Positions 55,007-63,879 of a stretch of 64,000 nt of DNA are shown in pieces. The translations under genes were made by a program, and so were the position numbers. Where the stretch lies: NCBI GenBank assembly GCA_023664625.1, contig JAMPFD010000002.1:156441-220440 (forward strand), written 5' to 3'. The notes under the pieces are model-generated. The model saw only the letters and a list, made by a program, of their open reading frames with translations, was not told the origin of the DNA and did no database searches. The first letter of the stretch is position 1. Every line of letters starts with the position of its first letter. The stretch comes from Bacillota bacterium (GTDB lineage: Bacteria; Bacteroidota; Bacteroidia; Bacteroidales; Bacteroidaceae).

Positions 55007-55815
55007 ATTTCGGTTACCTGAAAGTTCATGAAGTATGCCATAAGGTCGTACGGCATGTTCGGAATCCTTGTCACCGGGGCGCGGTTGAACTCTGCTGACG
55101 GGTTGATCGGGAAGACGTTGTGCACATATTTGCGTAGCTCGTCGCGCAATGCTTCCGGCTCCAGAATGTCACCGACGATGTACAGTTCATCCTTTTTATG
55201 TTCCATGGCGAGCTGCTGCCAGACATAAAGTATGAAATATGTTGAGTCTGCTACGGCTGTCGCACAGAACTCATTCATGAAGCGGAACCTGTTCTTGCCA
55301 AAGCAGAAGACTGCCAGGCGGCGGTCATGGAAATATGCGAACATTTTCTTTGTCTGTCCGGCATAGCTGCGCTGGTGGAGGTGGTGCCATACCGGGGCGA
55401 GCAGCGGAGTGATGCGGACATCGCTGAAATGGTCGCTTATTACCATTCTCAGGTCTTTGTTGAGTGCGAAGACCGCCACACAGTTAAGGTCCGGTATGAC
55501 ATGGCTGATTACCACTTTTCCTGAGTTGACATTGAGCCCGTTGACGATGTTCCCTTGAGGGAATGTATGGTTGTACAGGGGCTCTGCCTGGCTTTCCTCA
55601 TATTCTTCCATGGGAATCAGCAATATCGGTGCATCGGCAAGTACCTGCACGCGGTCACCTGCTGCGGAGAGCACCTCACTTTCACGGAAAGCCTCGCGCA
55701 GATTGGCAGCCATGGACATGCCGCTTTTCACGGTATAAGGCTCATAAGTGCCTCCCGCGGACATGAATGCGAGCGATTGCCGGCCAATGCGTATAATGGT
55801 TCGTGGTTGCTTCAT
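55003..55815 (-). CDS. DUF3822-family protein
   Basis: A 270-residue protein of the Bacteroidetes family DUF3822, which resembles an actin-like ATPase fold by family description; I see the expected mixed alpha/beta pattern with FAYFHDRRLAVFCFGKNRFR and LYIVGDILEPEALRDELRKY. Function unknown. The gene overlaps rsmD by 4 nt and is first in the DUF3822-rsmD-dnaG run. The -7 promoter element is only about 5 nt upstream of the ATG, so the mRNA may be nearly leaderless. Confidence 0.82.
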   Translation of the reverse strand: MKQPRTIIRIGRQSLAFMSAGGTYEPYTVKSGMSMAANLREAFRESEVLSAAGDRVQVLADAPILLIPMEEYEESQAEPLYNHTFPQGNIVNGLNVNSGKVVISHVIPDLNCVAVFALNKDLRMVISDHFSDVRITPLLAPVWHHLHQRSYAGQTKKMFAYFHDRRLAVFCFGKNRFRFMNEFCATAVADSTYFILYVWQQLAMEHKKDELYIVGDILEPEALRDELRKYVHNVFPINPSAEFNRAPVTRIPNMPYDLMAYFMNFQVTEI

Positions 55816-55819
55816 AAAT

Positions 55820-55828
55820 GCAAAGGTA
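55820..55828 (-). promoter_or_regulatory. -7 promoter element abutting the DUF3822 start
   Basis: On the minus strand TACCTTTGC ends 5 nt before the ATG at 55815. With the usual distance to the transcription start, the first transcribed base would be at or near the start codon. Confidence 0.6.
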
Positions 55829-55893
55829 GTGATTTTTAATCAGAAATTATACAAGAAGGAATATGATTTTTTGGTATAGTGATAATTTTTAAG

Positions 55894-55902
55894 TAATTTT
55901 GC
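55894..55902 (+). promoter_or_regulatory. -7 promoter element abutting the helicase start
   Basis: TAATTTTGC ends 5 nt before the GTG at 55907. It mirrors the divergent element at 55820 and again implies an almost leaderless transcript. Confidence 0.55.
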
Positions 55903-55906
55903 AATC

Positions 55907-57376
55907 GTGATAGAACAGGAATGGATATACCAGACAGAGCGTCAGCTGCCTTTCTCTCCTACGGCGGGACAGCATGACGCAGTGGCGGTTTTCAGCCGCT
56001 TCATGACTGACCGGCGTCCTCGTGCGGCTATGATTCTGCGCGGTTCGGCAGGTACGGGCAAGACAAGTGTCGCCCGTGCCATCGTAATGGCTATGACAGT
56101 GATGGGGCAGAAGGTCGTGCTCCTTGCTCCTACAGGCCGTGCGGCGAAGGTTTTTGAACAGGGAATAGCCTCCTCGTCGATACATGCCTACACCGTCCAT
56201 AGGAAGATATACCGTCAGATGGCATATATGTCCGACAGCTTCGTTCTTGCCGACAACATGCATACGGATACCCTTTTCATGGTTGACGAGGCATCAATGG
56301 TAAGTACTTCCGGCTTCGGATCAGGAGGGATGTTCGGTGGCGGAAACCTTCTTGACGATCTTATCCGTTATGTTTATTCCGGCAGGAACTGCCGCCTTGT
56401 CCTCATAGGGGATACTGCCCAGTTGCCGCCGATAGGCAGTGAGGAGGCTCCGGCATTAAATTCGGACTATATCGCAGGCTACGGTCTGGAGGTCTACGAT
56501 AATGATATGACGGAAGTCTTGCGGCAGTCACAGGAATCCGGCATACTCTGGAACGCCACAATGCTGCGCAGTCTTATTACTCATGATGACATAACGATGC
56601 TTCCGCGGATAAGGTTTGACGGTTTCGCAGATATAACTGTCTGTCCGGGGAATGAACTGACTGACTCGCTCGGGGCGAGTTACAGCCGTGTGGGAATGGA
56701 GGAGACTATTGTCGTTACGCGCAGTAACAAACGTGCCAACGTATATAACATAGGAATACGGAATCTGGTTCTTGACCGTGAGGAAGAACTCTCTTCGGGT
56801 GACCTGCTGATGATTGTCAAGAACAACTATTATTGGACGGAGACTCTGAAGGGCGGTTCCGGAAAAGAAGAGGAAGGGCGTGAAAATCTTCCGGCGTTCC
56901 TTGCCAACGGTGACAGTTGCGTTGTACGCCGTATAAGGAACAGCCGCAGTCTCTATGGCTTCCGGTTTGCCGATGTGTTGCTGGAGTTTCCTGATTATGA
57001 CGGACTTGAGATGGAAACGACGGTCATTCTTGACACCTTGCACAGCGAGGCACCCGCACTGACGGGCGAACAGCAGAATGCATTGTATTCCGGTGTGCTT
57101 GAGGATTATGCAGACATTCCCGGGAAGCAGGAACGGTTAAAGTCTCTGAAACAGGACAGGCTCTTTAACGCGTTGCAGATAAAATATGCCTATGCCGTCA
57201 CTTGCCATAAGGCTCAGGGCGGCCAATGGGCACATGTATATATAGATCAAGGCTACATGACTGATGATATGCTTACGCCGTCATATATCCATTGGCTGTA
57301 TACTGCTTTCACTCGCGCTACTGAGCATCTTTACCTTGTCAACTGGAGGAAAGAGCAGACGGAGAGTCGGCAATGA
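55907..57376 (+). CDS. RecD-like ATP-dependent DNA helicase (AAA_30/UvrD_C_2)
   Basis: A 489-residue superfamily 1 helicase. Walker A is GSAGTGKTSVARA (about residues 46-58), motif II MVDEASM lies at about 125-131, and the C-terminal UvrD_C_2 part carries YAYAVTCHKAQGGQWAHVYI and YTAFTRATEHLYLV. It lacks the N-terminal RecD inhibitory domain, so it is a short ATP-dependent exoDNAse-type helicase as found in Bacteroidetes. The start is GTG: the conserved FSPTAGQHDAV begins at residue 16, and no upstream ATG is in frame before a stop. Confidence 0.9.
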   Translation: MIEQEWIYQTERQLPFSPTAGQHDAVAVFSRFMTDRRPRAAMILRGSAGTGKTSVARAIVMAMTVMGQKVVLLAPTGRAAKVFEQGIASSSIHAYTVHRKIYRQMAYMSDSFVLADNMHTDTLFMVDEASMVSTSGFGSGGMFGGGNLLDDLIRYVYSGRNCRLVLIGDTAQLPPIGSEEAPALNSDYIAGYGLEVYDNDMTEVLRQSQESGILWNATMLRSLITHDDITMLPRIRFDGFADITVCPGNELTDSLGASYSRVGMEETIVVTRSNKRANVYNIGIRNLVLDREEELSSGDLLMIVKNNYYWTETLKGGSGKEEEGRENLPAFLANGDSCVVRRIRNSRSLYGFRFADVLLEFPDYDGLEMETTVILDTLHSEAPALTGEQQNALYSGVLEDYADIPGKQERLKSLKQDRLFNALQIKYAYAVTCHKAQGGQWAHVYIDQGYMTDDMLTPSYIHWLYTAFTRATEHLYLVNWRKEQTESRQ

Positions 57377-57588
57377 CTGTCATTCCGTCATGGGCTTGGT
57401 GCAGAATTTGAGGGGCTGTCCTGCTTCCGATGATGAAAGGCTTGTGGATGCCCTGTTTGATATTATGAGAGGAGGCTTGTGGTATGCGTTGAATATCAGT
57501 ATGTTATGAATGTTGGCTGTTTCGGGAGTTTATGCCTGATGGCATCTTTTTGGATCCATCGGCAACCGATGACTGACACCTCAAATAA
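57377..57588. other. Spacer left of the long palindrome
   Basis: No gene is supported. The 432-nt gap between the convergent helicase and receptor genes is occupied mainly by the palindrome at 57589-57671 and the terminator at 57744-57785. Confidence 0.4.
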
Positions 57589-57671
57589 CAAAAGGTAAGG
57601 CTCCACGTTGCAAAAGGTTACCGTTAATCATGTAAACGGTAACCTTTTGCAACGTGGAGCCTTACCTTTTG
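57589..57671. repeat. Perfect 37-bp inverted repeat (AAAGGTNACC family, copy 4)
   Basis: The arms 57589-57625 and 57635-57671 are perfectly complementary over 37 bp with a 9-nt loop (AATCATGTA). They contain AAAAGGTAAGG and AAAAGGTTACCGTT, the family blocks. It is the longest perfect palindrome I found in the window and may act as a bidirectional terminator. Confidence 0.75.
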
Positions 57672-57743
57672 CTGAACCGCATATTTGGGTATTACTTCTT
57701 GTTTATGACAGTCTGGTCAGCATACTTTTGTGGAAGCAATGAA

Positions 57744-57785
57744 AAAGCCGTTGGACAACTTCCAATTTTGTTGTCCAACGGCTTT
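57744..57785. terminator. Terminator of the outer-membrane receptor gene
   Basis: A perfect 16-bp stem (AAAGCCGTTGGACAAC and complement) with a 10-nt loop lies 24 nt beyond the stop of the minus-strand receptor, with an A-run that becomes U-rich on its transcript. Confidence 0.85.
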
Positions 57786-57808
57786 CCCGATATCTTGAAA
57801 AGACGTGG

Positions 57809-60016
57809 TTATTTCTTGCTCACGCCACCCTCAAGGTCATCATTGTTGATGGAGCGGGCGGCTTTTTTTACACTTGCATTAAGTTTTCCGAAGCGATAGC
57901 TGACAGAGAGGTAGCAACTGCGGCGTCTCTGATAGAAGTGGCTTTCGGAGAGATAGTCGCCCTGGATGACACATGATTTGAAATCATAGTATTTGTTTCC
58001 GAAAGGATTGTTTGCGGAAAGGTTGACTGTCAGACGGTCTTCTTTCAGGAAAGAACGCTGGAGTGAGAGGTAATAGTATTTGTATGGAGAACTGTAACCG
58101 TAGACATTGTCAGGCGATTTTCCGATGTCGAAGCCGCCGCCGACGGTGAGATTGAGTTTCCATGGCAGTTTCTGGCGCAGGTTGCCGTAGTTCCAGCTGG
58201 ACCATCGGCGCAGTTTCAGTTGCAGAATATCGTTCTCATAACTGCTGTTTCCTGCTTGTCCGTTGAAACTGAAGCTTGTGCTTTCGGTTATGGCCCACTG
58301 AAAATAGAATTTTGTGCCGTAACTGACGGATTTCTGCGCGTTGGCATAAGTTCTGACGATTTTGTCTCCTTCTGTGAATATCACATTGCCTATTTCGCTG
58401 TTGCTATAACGGAAATATGGTCGTATGTTAAATGTGAACTTTGCTCCTGTATGCTGGAAAGTCAGAACGATGTCATGCTTGCGTGCACTGTTCAGACTGC
58501 CGTTACCGTAAGATATTGAGGTGACGTCTTCCACAACGGCAGGGTTTAGGTAGCTGATGCCGGGACGGCTGATGCCGGCAGAGTAGCTGAGCTTGAGATT
58601 GTCTGAGTCGGAGAGCCGATATTTTACTGTCATGGAAGGTACAAGGTCGGATATTGTGCGTGAGAAACTTTCAGCACTTCCGTCCGGATATTCTGCTGCC
58701 ATGTGGCTGTATTCGTAACGGAGTCCTGCCATGCAAGCCCACCGTCCTGCGTTAAGGATGTACTGAAGGTAGAGTGCGCCGATATGCGTGTCATGGGAGA
58801 AGAGGGTAGAGGTCGTGCCTATACCGTTGTTGAAGGTTTGTGAGTTGTCGCTATTGTTATGACGGTAGATGTATTTTGCGCCGGTCTCCAGTTTATGGTA
58901 TTTGGCAAACGGACGCACCCAGTCGGCTTGGAACGTATGTTCGGCAAATGTCTGCCTGGCAAAGGAATCATAGCCCGTATAGCCTACAGGGAGGTTTGTG
59001 GCATCGCTGTATTCATAGCCCTGATTGTTTTTATTTCTTCTTAGTGACAGAAGATATGAGAATGTCAGTATCTCGTCTTTTATGCGGGTTTTGTGCTGAT
59101 AGTCAAGGCGTGTGGAGAAGTCAAGGAAACTGAAATTGTTGTCAGATTTCCCCTTGCTGCTGTATGAGTATATGGAATGTCCGAGCTGGTCGTGCATTTG
59201 TGTGTTGCTATAACTGTTGCTGCCTATATTATAGCCGAAGCCGCTCATGGAGAGACTTATAAGATTGAGAGTGTCAATGTCGAGACTTGCTTCTACGTTT
59301 CCATAATTAATTTCGCCGCGGTTATCATTGTGTCCCATTGTTCTCATGGTGTTGCCGCTGTCTTTATAATATGTCTCGCTTTCATTGCCGGAGGCGGAGA
59401 CTACGGCTCCCTGATGACGGTAGCCATAGTTTGCGGAGACTATGAACTTGCCGGCTTGCGTGGTGATATATCCGTTAATGCCAGGATCGAAACGGTCGTT
59501 CATGTCTGCACCTACAGAGCCGACAACGCCGCCAAGACGACTATGGTCCATCATGACAATGTTGAGAATGGCGGAGACTCCCTCGGCATCATAGCGTGCA
59601 CCGGGTTCGGTGATGACTTCAATGCGCTTAACCATGCTTGCCGGCATTGCCTTCAGAACCTCTTTGGCATTGTTCGTCATGGTAGGGTCGGGACGGCCGT
59701 TCTTGAATATTTTGAAACTGGAGGAGCCGTTAACTTTTATGTTATCCTGACCATCGACAGTGACGAGAGGCACTTTGCGGAGCATATCCATGACCGTCTT
59801 TACCTTTGATTCTTCATCGGCCTGCACATTATAGGTCGTACGGTCTATTTCGTTCTTTATCAGCTGACGCTGTGACTTTACCACAACTTCGCCGAGTTCT
59901 ACGTTCTTGTCAATTCTCATTGTGTCTTTCATTTCCTGACTTGTCTTATTGTTTGTCTGTGCAATGGCAGAAAATGGATATGAGATAAGCAGGACGGCTA
60001 TTAAATATTTGTTCAT
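57809..60016 (-). CDS. TonB-dependent-receptor-like outer-membrane beta-barrel protein
   Basis: A 735-residue outer-membrane protein counted from MNKYLIAVLLISYPF (signal peptide ending AIAQ). A plug domain occupies about residues 40-160 (KVKTVMDMLRKVPLVTVDGQ, then KRIEVITEPGARYDAEGVSA and ILNIV), followed by a barrel of the OMP_b-brl_3 type ending in YRFGKLNASVKKAARS. The usual N-terminal carboxypeptidase-like regulatory domain is absent. A longer frame begins at 60067 without signal-like residues. No SusD partner is next to it; the substrate is unknown. Confidence 0.87.
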   Translation of the reverse strand: MNKYLIAVLLISYPFSAIAQTNNKTSQEMKDTMRIDKNVELGEVVVKSQRQLIKNEIDRTTYNVQADEESKVKTVMDMLRKVPLVTVDGQDNIKVNGSSSFKIFKNGRPDPTMTNNAKEVLKAMPASMVKRIEVITEPGARYDAEGVSAILNIVMMDHSRLGGVVGSVGADMNDRFDPGINGYITTQAGKFIVSANYGYRHQGAVVSASGNESETYYKDSGNTMRTMGHNDNRGEINYGNVEASLDIDTLNLISLSMSGFGYNIGSNSYSNTQMHDQLGHSIYSYSSKGKSDNNFSFLDFSTRLDYQHKTRIKDEILTFSYLLSLRRNKNNQGYEYSDATNLPVGYTGYDSFARQTFAEHTFQADWVRPFAKYHKLETGAKYIYRHNNSDNSQTFNNGIGTTSTLFSHDTHIGALYLQYILNAGRWACMAGLRYEYSHMAAEYPDGSAESFSRTISDLVPSMTVKYRLSDSDNLKLSYSAGISRPGISYLNPAVVEDVTSISYGNGSLNSARKHDIVLTFQHTGAKFTFNIRPYFRYSNSEIGNVIFTEGDKIVRTYANAQKSVSYGTKFYFQWAITESTSFSFNGQAGNSSYENDILQLKLRRWSSWNYGNLRQKLPWKLNLTVGGGFDIGKSPDNVYGYSSPYKYYYLSLQRSFLKEDRLTVNLSANNPFGNKYYDFKSCVIQGDYLSESHFYQRRRSCYLSVSYRFGKLNASVKKAARSINNDDLEGGVSKK

Positions 60017-60268
60017 AAAGATGTATTGGTATGTGGATTCGTAAATAGGGAAATCGAAAAAATGCAAGTGGACTGTTCTGCTTCTTAAAGCTGTGTCATA
60101 CGGCAGAATATGTCCACTTGCTTATTTATGAAAAGAGCGGTTGGCGGGCTATCGTCAGCAGACCAGCCGAAAAGAAACTTTGGTCTATGTTGGTTATTTA
60201 TATGTTGTAACTGTTTTTTTGCGTGTAGTATGCTCTTGTATGGCAGAGACCAGGAAATGTCTTCACTG

Positions 60269-61195
60269 TCATTCCAGTTCGAGGCGTGCTTCTTCAAGCA
60301 TTCCTTCAAGGAATGTGTCAGGATTGGTCTTTTTCAGGATGCGTTGCATTTCTATTATGCTCAGTTTACAGGTGTTAGCCTCATTGTCGCTTAGATGTTT
60401 TGAGTGCTTCTGACACAGTTCGAGCATATTCATCACAATGCCTGTCTGCAGGGCTTTCTGTTCACTGTCCTTAATGGCTTCGAGGAATGCAACGCGGAGA
60501 TTACCGAACAGGCGCATGAAGGTAATGTCGTTGTCAATATTGGTTTTGTTGCCGATATTGATGGGGGAGGAAACTGATACTCTTTTGCCGTTGGTATCAG
60601 TTGTTATGGTACGTATTTCATTGCCGTTGACAATTGTTGTTGTAGATACTTTCTTTGGTTCGTTGGTTGTACTCTGCTTGGCTGTGATGCTCTTTTTTTT
60701 CTTAGCAGGATTGTTGCCATAGATTCGGTAGAGAAGACAACGGAAGCCGTTGTTTTCCTTATACCAGACCATGGCGTGGACATAGCGTTTGTTTGGATTG
60801 GCCTTGTCATTGGTGAAGAGCAGGCGGTAGTTGTGTTTCGGTTTTGTGCAGAACTGTATAAGGTATTCAAGGTTTGGCCCATAGGAGACATTGGTCTGTT
60901 CCGCCTTTAGTTCAGGAGTCTGATGGATAAAGCGGTAGCCTGCTGATGCGTCATTGTCAAAAGCATCCTCCAGTTTCTTGATTCTCGCTTGTTGTTTCTT
61001 TGTGAGAAACAGCTCTGCGTAGTGACAGTAGGTTGTTGCCGTGCCCTTGCTGTCATTGTCGTTATAGTTGCTTGTTATGGTCTTTCTGACATTCTTGTCG
61101 TTCAGAAGGTCATTCATGGCCTTGTCTATATTTTTTTGTGCAGAGGAGCTGATGGTTGTAAGCATGAGTGCTGACAATAGAGTGAGGTGTTTCAT
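60269..61195 (-). CDS. Secreted protein of unknown function
   Basis: A 308-residue exported protein I do not recognise. It has a signal peptide (LTLLSALMLTTISSSAQ). A globular first half (SYGPNLEYLIQFCTKPKHNY, MVWYKENNGFRCLLYRIYG) is followed by a Ser/Thr/Lys/Asn-rich linker (about 165-215) and a helical C-terminal part with several Cys and Met. It follows the anti-sigma gene on the same strand, as is common for sigma-controlled surface clusters in Bacteroidales; regulation by that sigma factor is inference. Confidence 0.72.
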   Translation of the reverse strand: MKHLTLLSALMLTTISSSAQKNIDKAMNDLLNDKNVRKTITSNYNDNDSKGTATTYCHYAELFLTKKQQARIKKLEDAFDNDASAGYRFIHQTPELKAEQTNVSYGPNLEYLIQFCTKPKHNYRLLFTNDKANPNKRYVHAMVWYKENNGFRCLLYRIYGNNPAKKKKSITAKQSTTNEPKKVSTTTIVNGNEIRTITTDTNGKRVSVSSPINIGNKTNIDNDITFMRLFGNLRVAFLEAIKDSEQKALQTGIVMNMLELCQKHSKHLSDNEANTCKLSIIEMQRILKKTNPDTFLEGMLEEARLELE

Positions 61196-61297
61196 ATATT
61201 ATTGTTCCTTTCTTTTTTTGTAGTGGTTTGTTATGGTTGTGTTAATATAAGCGACCTGTTTTTAAAACTTATTCAATGTGCTTTAATTAGAACAAAA

Positions 61298-61960
61298 TCA
61301 GTAGTAGGTTATTTCTTCATCTTCACAATAGTCATCAATACTTGCCATTGTTGCGGCATATTGGTTCATTATATTGTTGATGTCGCTCTGCTGCTGTACA
61401 TACACGGCTTGCATGAGCAGGTCTGCTTGGTGTATTGCTTCATTGAGATTGATTGTGGAACTGTCGGTGGTGGATGTCTGTGCCATATAGTGACGCGGGA
61501 GTGGTGGAGCATCGCGGAAACGGTTCCTGTTTATTCCTTTCCGTGTGGCGGGCTTTGCTGCCGGCTGAGGAATAGGAATCTCTATTTTAGAAGTGTCTGT
61601 CACTGCTTCAATGGTGGTGCTGTCTATAGCCGCTGTAGTGGAGGCAAGAGGATAGGTGGTAGGGGCTTGTAATGCCGGCTGGCTATCCTCCGTCCACATC
61701 CATGTACCAAATGCAAGTAGAATGGCTGCTGATGCGGCAACGATATGTTGTACACGACGGGTGCTTAATTGTGGCTTCGGAGCAAACATAGAGAATATTT
61801 CACGGTAGACTTGCCAGTCTTCGTTGTCAAGACCGTCGGGAGCCGGCTTTTTACCGTGCTTCCTGAAATACTGGGCAAGCATTTGCTCTTCTTCTATGGA
61901 TGTCCGTCCGTCCATGTATTTTTGCAGATGCTGTGCTATGTTCTTGTCTGTGATTTTCAT
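61298..61960 (-). CDS. Probable membrane-bound anti-sigma factor
   Basis: A 220-residue protein with an N-terminal cytosolic helical part (LQKYMDGRTSIEEEQMLAQY, typical of FecR/anti-sigma N-termini), one membrane helix (about residues 72-88, VAASAAILLAFGTWMW) and a Pro/Thr/Ser-rich outer part. It overlaps the sigma gene by 4 nt and therefore would be made with it. The pairing suggests that it holds the sigma factor until an envelope signal arrives. Confidence 0.8.
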   Translation of the reverse strand: MKITDKNIAQHLQKYMDGRTSIEEEQMLAQYFRKHGKKPAPDGLDNEDWQVYREIFSMFAPKPQLSTRRVQHIVAASAAILLAFGTWMWTEDSQPALQAPTTYPLASTTAAIDSTTIEAVTDTSKIEIPIPQPAAKPATRKGINRNRFRDAPPLPRHYMAQTSTTDSSTINLNEAIHQADLLMQAVYVQQQSDINNIMNQYAATMASIDDYCEDEEITYY

Positions 61961-62493
61961 TGTTTGTTGCGTTTTTTCAAATCTTCGAATATTTTTCTGC
62001 GTGCCGATGAAAGCATTGTTGCCACAGAGGCTGTGGTGATTCCCATGATGGCCGCTATCTCATCATTGGACTTCATCTCGGTTTGCCTCATCTTCATCAC
62101 TTGCATTTCTCTGTTTGGAAGTGTGGCGATACGCTCTGAAAGCCATTGCATGTCTTCCTCTATCTCCATTCTGCGGTGGGCTGATATCGCTTTGCTGTCA
62201 GGCGGTTGCAATGGTGTCTTGTCGCTGTCAGTCTGATTGTTTATGGGTACCATGAGTGCTGAGGTGCGCCGTGCGTGACGGATGGTGTCTATGGCAAGAT
62301 GTTGTGATATGGTTGATACAAGCCTTTGTGCGTGTTCCTTGTTCCGTATGTCATCGTGAATAGCCCAAAGTTTTAGCATCGTGTCCTGGGCAACGTCTTC
62401 GGCACTGGCATCGTTGCTCAGGAGGATGCGTGCTTTTGCCAATGCCTGATGCCGCAGACTGCTTGCTATAGCCTCAAACTCTTTTTGGTTCAT
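61957..62493 (-). CDS. ECF-type RNA polymerase sigma factor
   Basis: A 178-residue sigma-70 family factor. Region 2 carries DASAEDVAQDTMLKLWAIHD and LVSTISQHLAIDTIRHARR; region 4 carries LPNREMQVMKMRQTEMKSND followed by EIAAIMGITTASVATMLSSA. It lies directly upstream of the anti-sigma gene with a 4-nt overlap. Together with the secreted protein and the GIN-domain protein on the same strand it looks like a cell-surface regulatory unit. Confidence 0.9.
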   Translation of the reverse strand: MNQKEFEAIASSLRHQALAKARILLSNDASAEDVAQDTMLKLWAIHDDIRNKEHAQRLVSTISQHLAIDTIRHARRTSALMVPINNQTDSDKTPLQPPDSKAISAHRRMEIEEDMQWLSERIATLPNREMQVMKMRQTEMKSNDEIAAIMGITTASVATMLSSARRKIFEDLKKRNKQ

Positions 62494-62545
62494 GATATCG
62501 TTTTTCTTGGTGCTGATGTGTATGGATGTGGGAGAGCAGGTATGT

Positions 62546-62874
62546 TAGTGACTATTGAAAATTATTTTATAATGGAATGTTTTCACAGTAAAACTTGGTT
62601 CTTTTTTGCTTGGTGTACTTGCTTTGCTGACGCTATGTGTGCGTTCTTATAATAAACTCACGCTTGGGAGACTCCTGGCAATGTTGGCCTCTGCTTACTT
62701 AACCGTTTATTTTCTGCCACGGCATGACTGAAACAAGTTTTGCCATGCCCGTATGGCTTGACTAAAAAGTTGCCACTCAGTTACAATGTCCGCATTGTTC
62801 TTTCTGTTTTGTACACTATCGCTTAAAAGATACCTGTGTTGTTGTAAGATAAAATAATTTCCAATAGTTACTTA
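62546..62874. mobile_element. MITE-like element, copy 4 (329 bp, degraded)
   Basis: The left end TAGTGACTATTGAAAATTAT and right end ATAATTTCCAATAGTTACTT match the family ends with several changes. The interior shares GGCATGACTGAAACAAGTTT, CACTCAGTTACAATGTCCGC and the CGCTTAAAAGATA... block with the copies at 46334 and 17330, and has an extra ~75 bp on the left. It is the most diverged and longest copy. It lies between the sigma factor gene and the GIN-domain gene. Confidence 0.65.
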
Positions 62875-62892
62875 TATAGAGTGCGAGGCGTT

Positions 62893-63879
62893 TTATGGCT
62901 GTGCTTCTATAGGAACAGGAGAAATGGGAACGACTGGTTTTTGTTGATTGACATGTGTTTTGATGTTGAATAATTTATTGTATTCCAGTTTGTTGTCACG
63001 GATTTTCCCGCGGGAAACCTCTGACTTCATGTATATGTTTGTTGTGCCGGAGATATTCATCTCTCCTGAGCCAATTGTCTTGCAATTGAGGTTCTCACAC
63101 CGGATGAGGTGTATGGATGTATCTCCGCTGCCGTGCATTGCAGCTATCACTTGCTGCGCTTTTATGGCTGATAGTTTAAGGTCTCCACTACCGTTTGATT
63201 TTAAATTAGCTATCCGACTTTCGAGGTTTTTGATATTCATGTCTCCACTGCCGTTAAGTGAGATACTTGCGCTTGATGTTGAAAGTTGGCCTATGCTGAA
63301 ATCTCCGCTGCCATTGAGCATGATATTAGCTGATCTTGACGCTGTTATTTTATGTAACATGAGGTCTCCGTTACCATTGACAGTGGCCGTTATATTGTTA
63401 TAACTGATTTCCTGAAATACCATGTTGCCGCTGCCGAGTATGATTATTTGAAGATGTTTTCCCTCTACAGTATTATTTGAAATAAAATCTCCGCTGCCCA
63501 TGAGTACAGCTTTTGTCAGTGTCGGAGATGTTACTGTTATTGTGACTTCCCCTTCATTCTTTGTGTTGGATATTACTTTGACTCCGGCTATCTTCTTTGG
63601 ACTGATGGTCAGTGTGCCGTCTTTGACGATGGTTGTAATCTTCTCCATTATATTGTGTGGGGCTTCCACTTCCACTTTATATGTGTTTCCTTGTGTATAG
63701 ACTATATTATAATTGCCGATGATTGTTACGGCATTGAAGTTCTTTACATCGCGTATTTCTTTAATGATGGTTTTGTCAGAGGTTACTTTTTTGTATTCTG
63801 AGATATTGCCGGCATTACATCTGTATGTGGAGAATGTCAGTGCAAGTAGAATAAGGAATATGTTCTTGTCCATAATCAT
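62893..63879 (-). CDS. GIN-domain (DUF2807) surface protein
   Basis: A 328-residue exported protein. After a signal peptide (FLILLALTFSTYRCNA) comes the head of the GIN domain (VKNFNAVTIIGNYNIVYTQG) and then a right-handed-helix-type repeat of about 22 residues with a GSGD/GSGN turn: MGSGDF, LGSGNM, NGNGDL, NGSGDF, NGSGDM, NGSGDL, HGSGDT, IGSGEM. This is the putative auto-transporter/adhesin-like fold of Bacteroidetes. The C-terminal tail is Pro/Val rich. Two adjacent ATGs (63879 and 63873) could start it. It stands upstream of the sigma gene but is separated by a MITE-like element. Confidence 0.85.
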   Translation of the reverse strand: MIMDKNIFLILLALTFSTYRCNAGNISEYKKVTSDKTIIKEIRDVKNFNAVTIIGNYNIVYTQGNTYKVEVEAPHNIMEKITTIVKDGTLTISPKKIAGVKVISNTKNEGEVTITVTSPTLTKAVLMGSGDFISNNTVEGKHLQIIILGSGNMVFQEISYNNITATVNGNGDLMLHKITASRSANIMLNGSGDFSIGQLSTSSASISLNGSGDMNIKNLESRIANLKSNGSGDLKLSAIKAQQVIAAMHGSGDTSIHLIRCENLNCKTIGSGEMNISGTTNIYMKSEVSRGKIRDNKLEYNKLFNIKTHVNQQKPVVPISPVPIEAQP

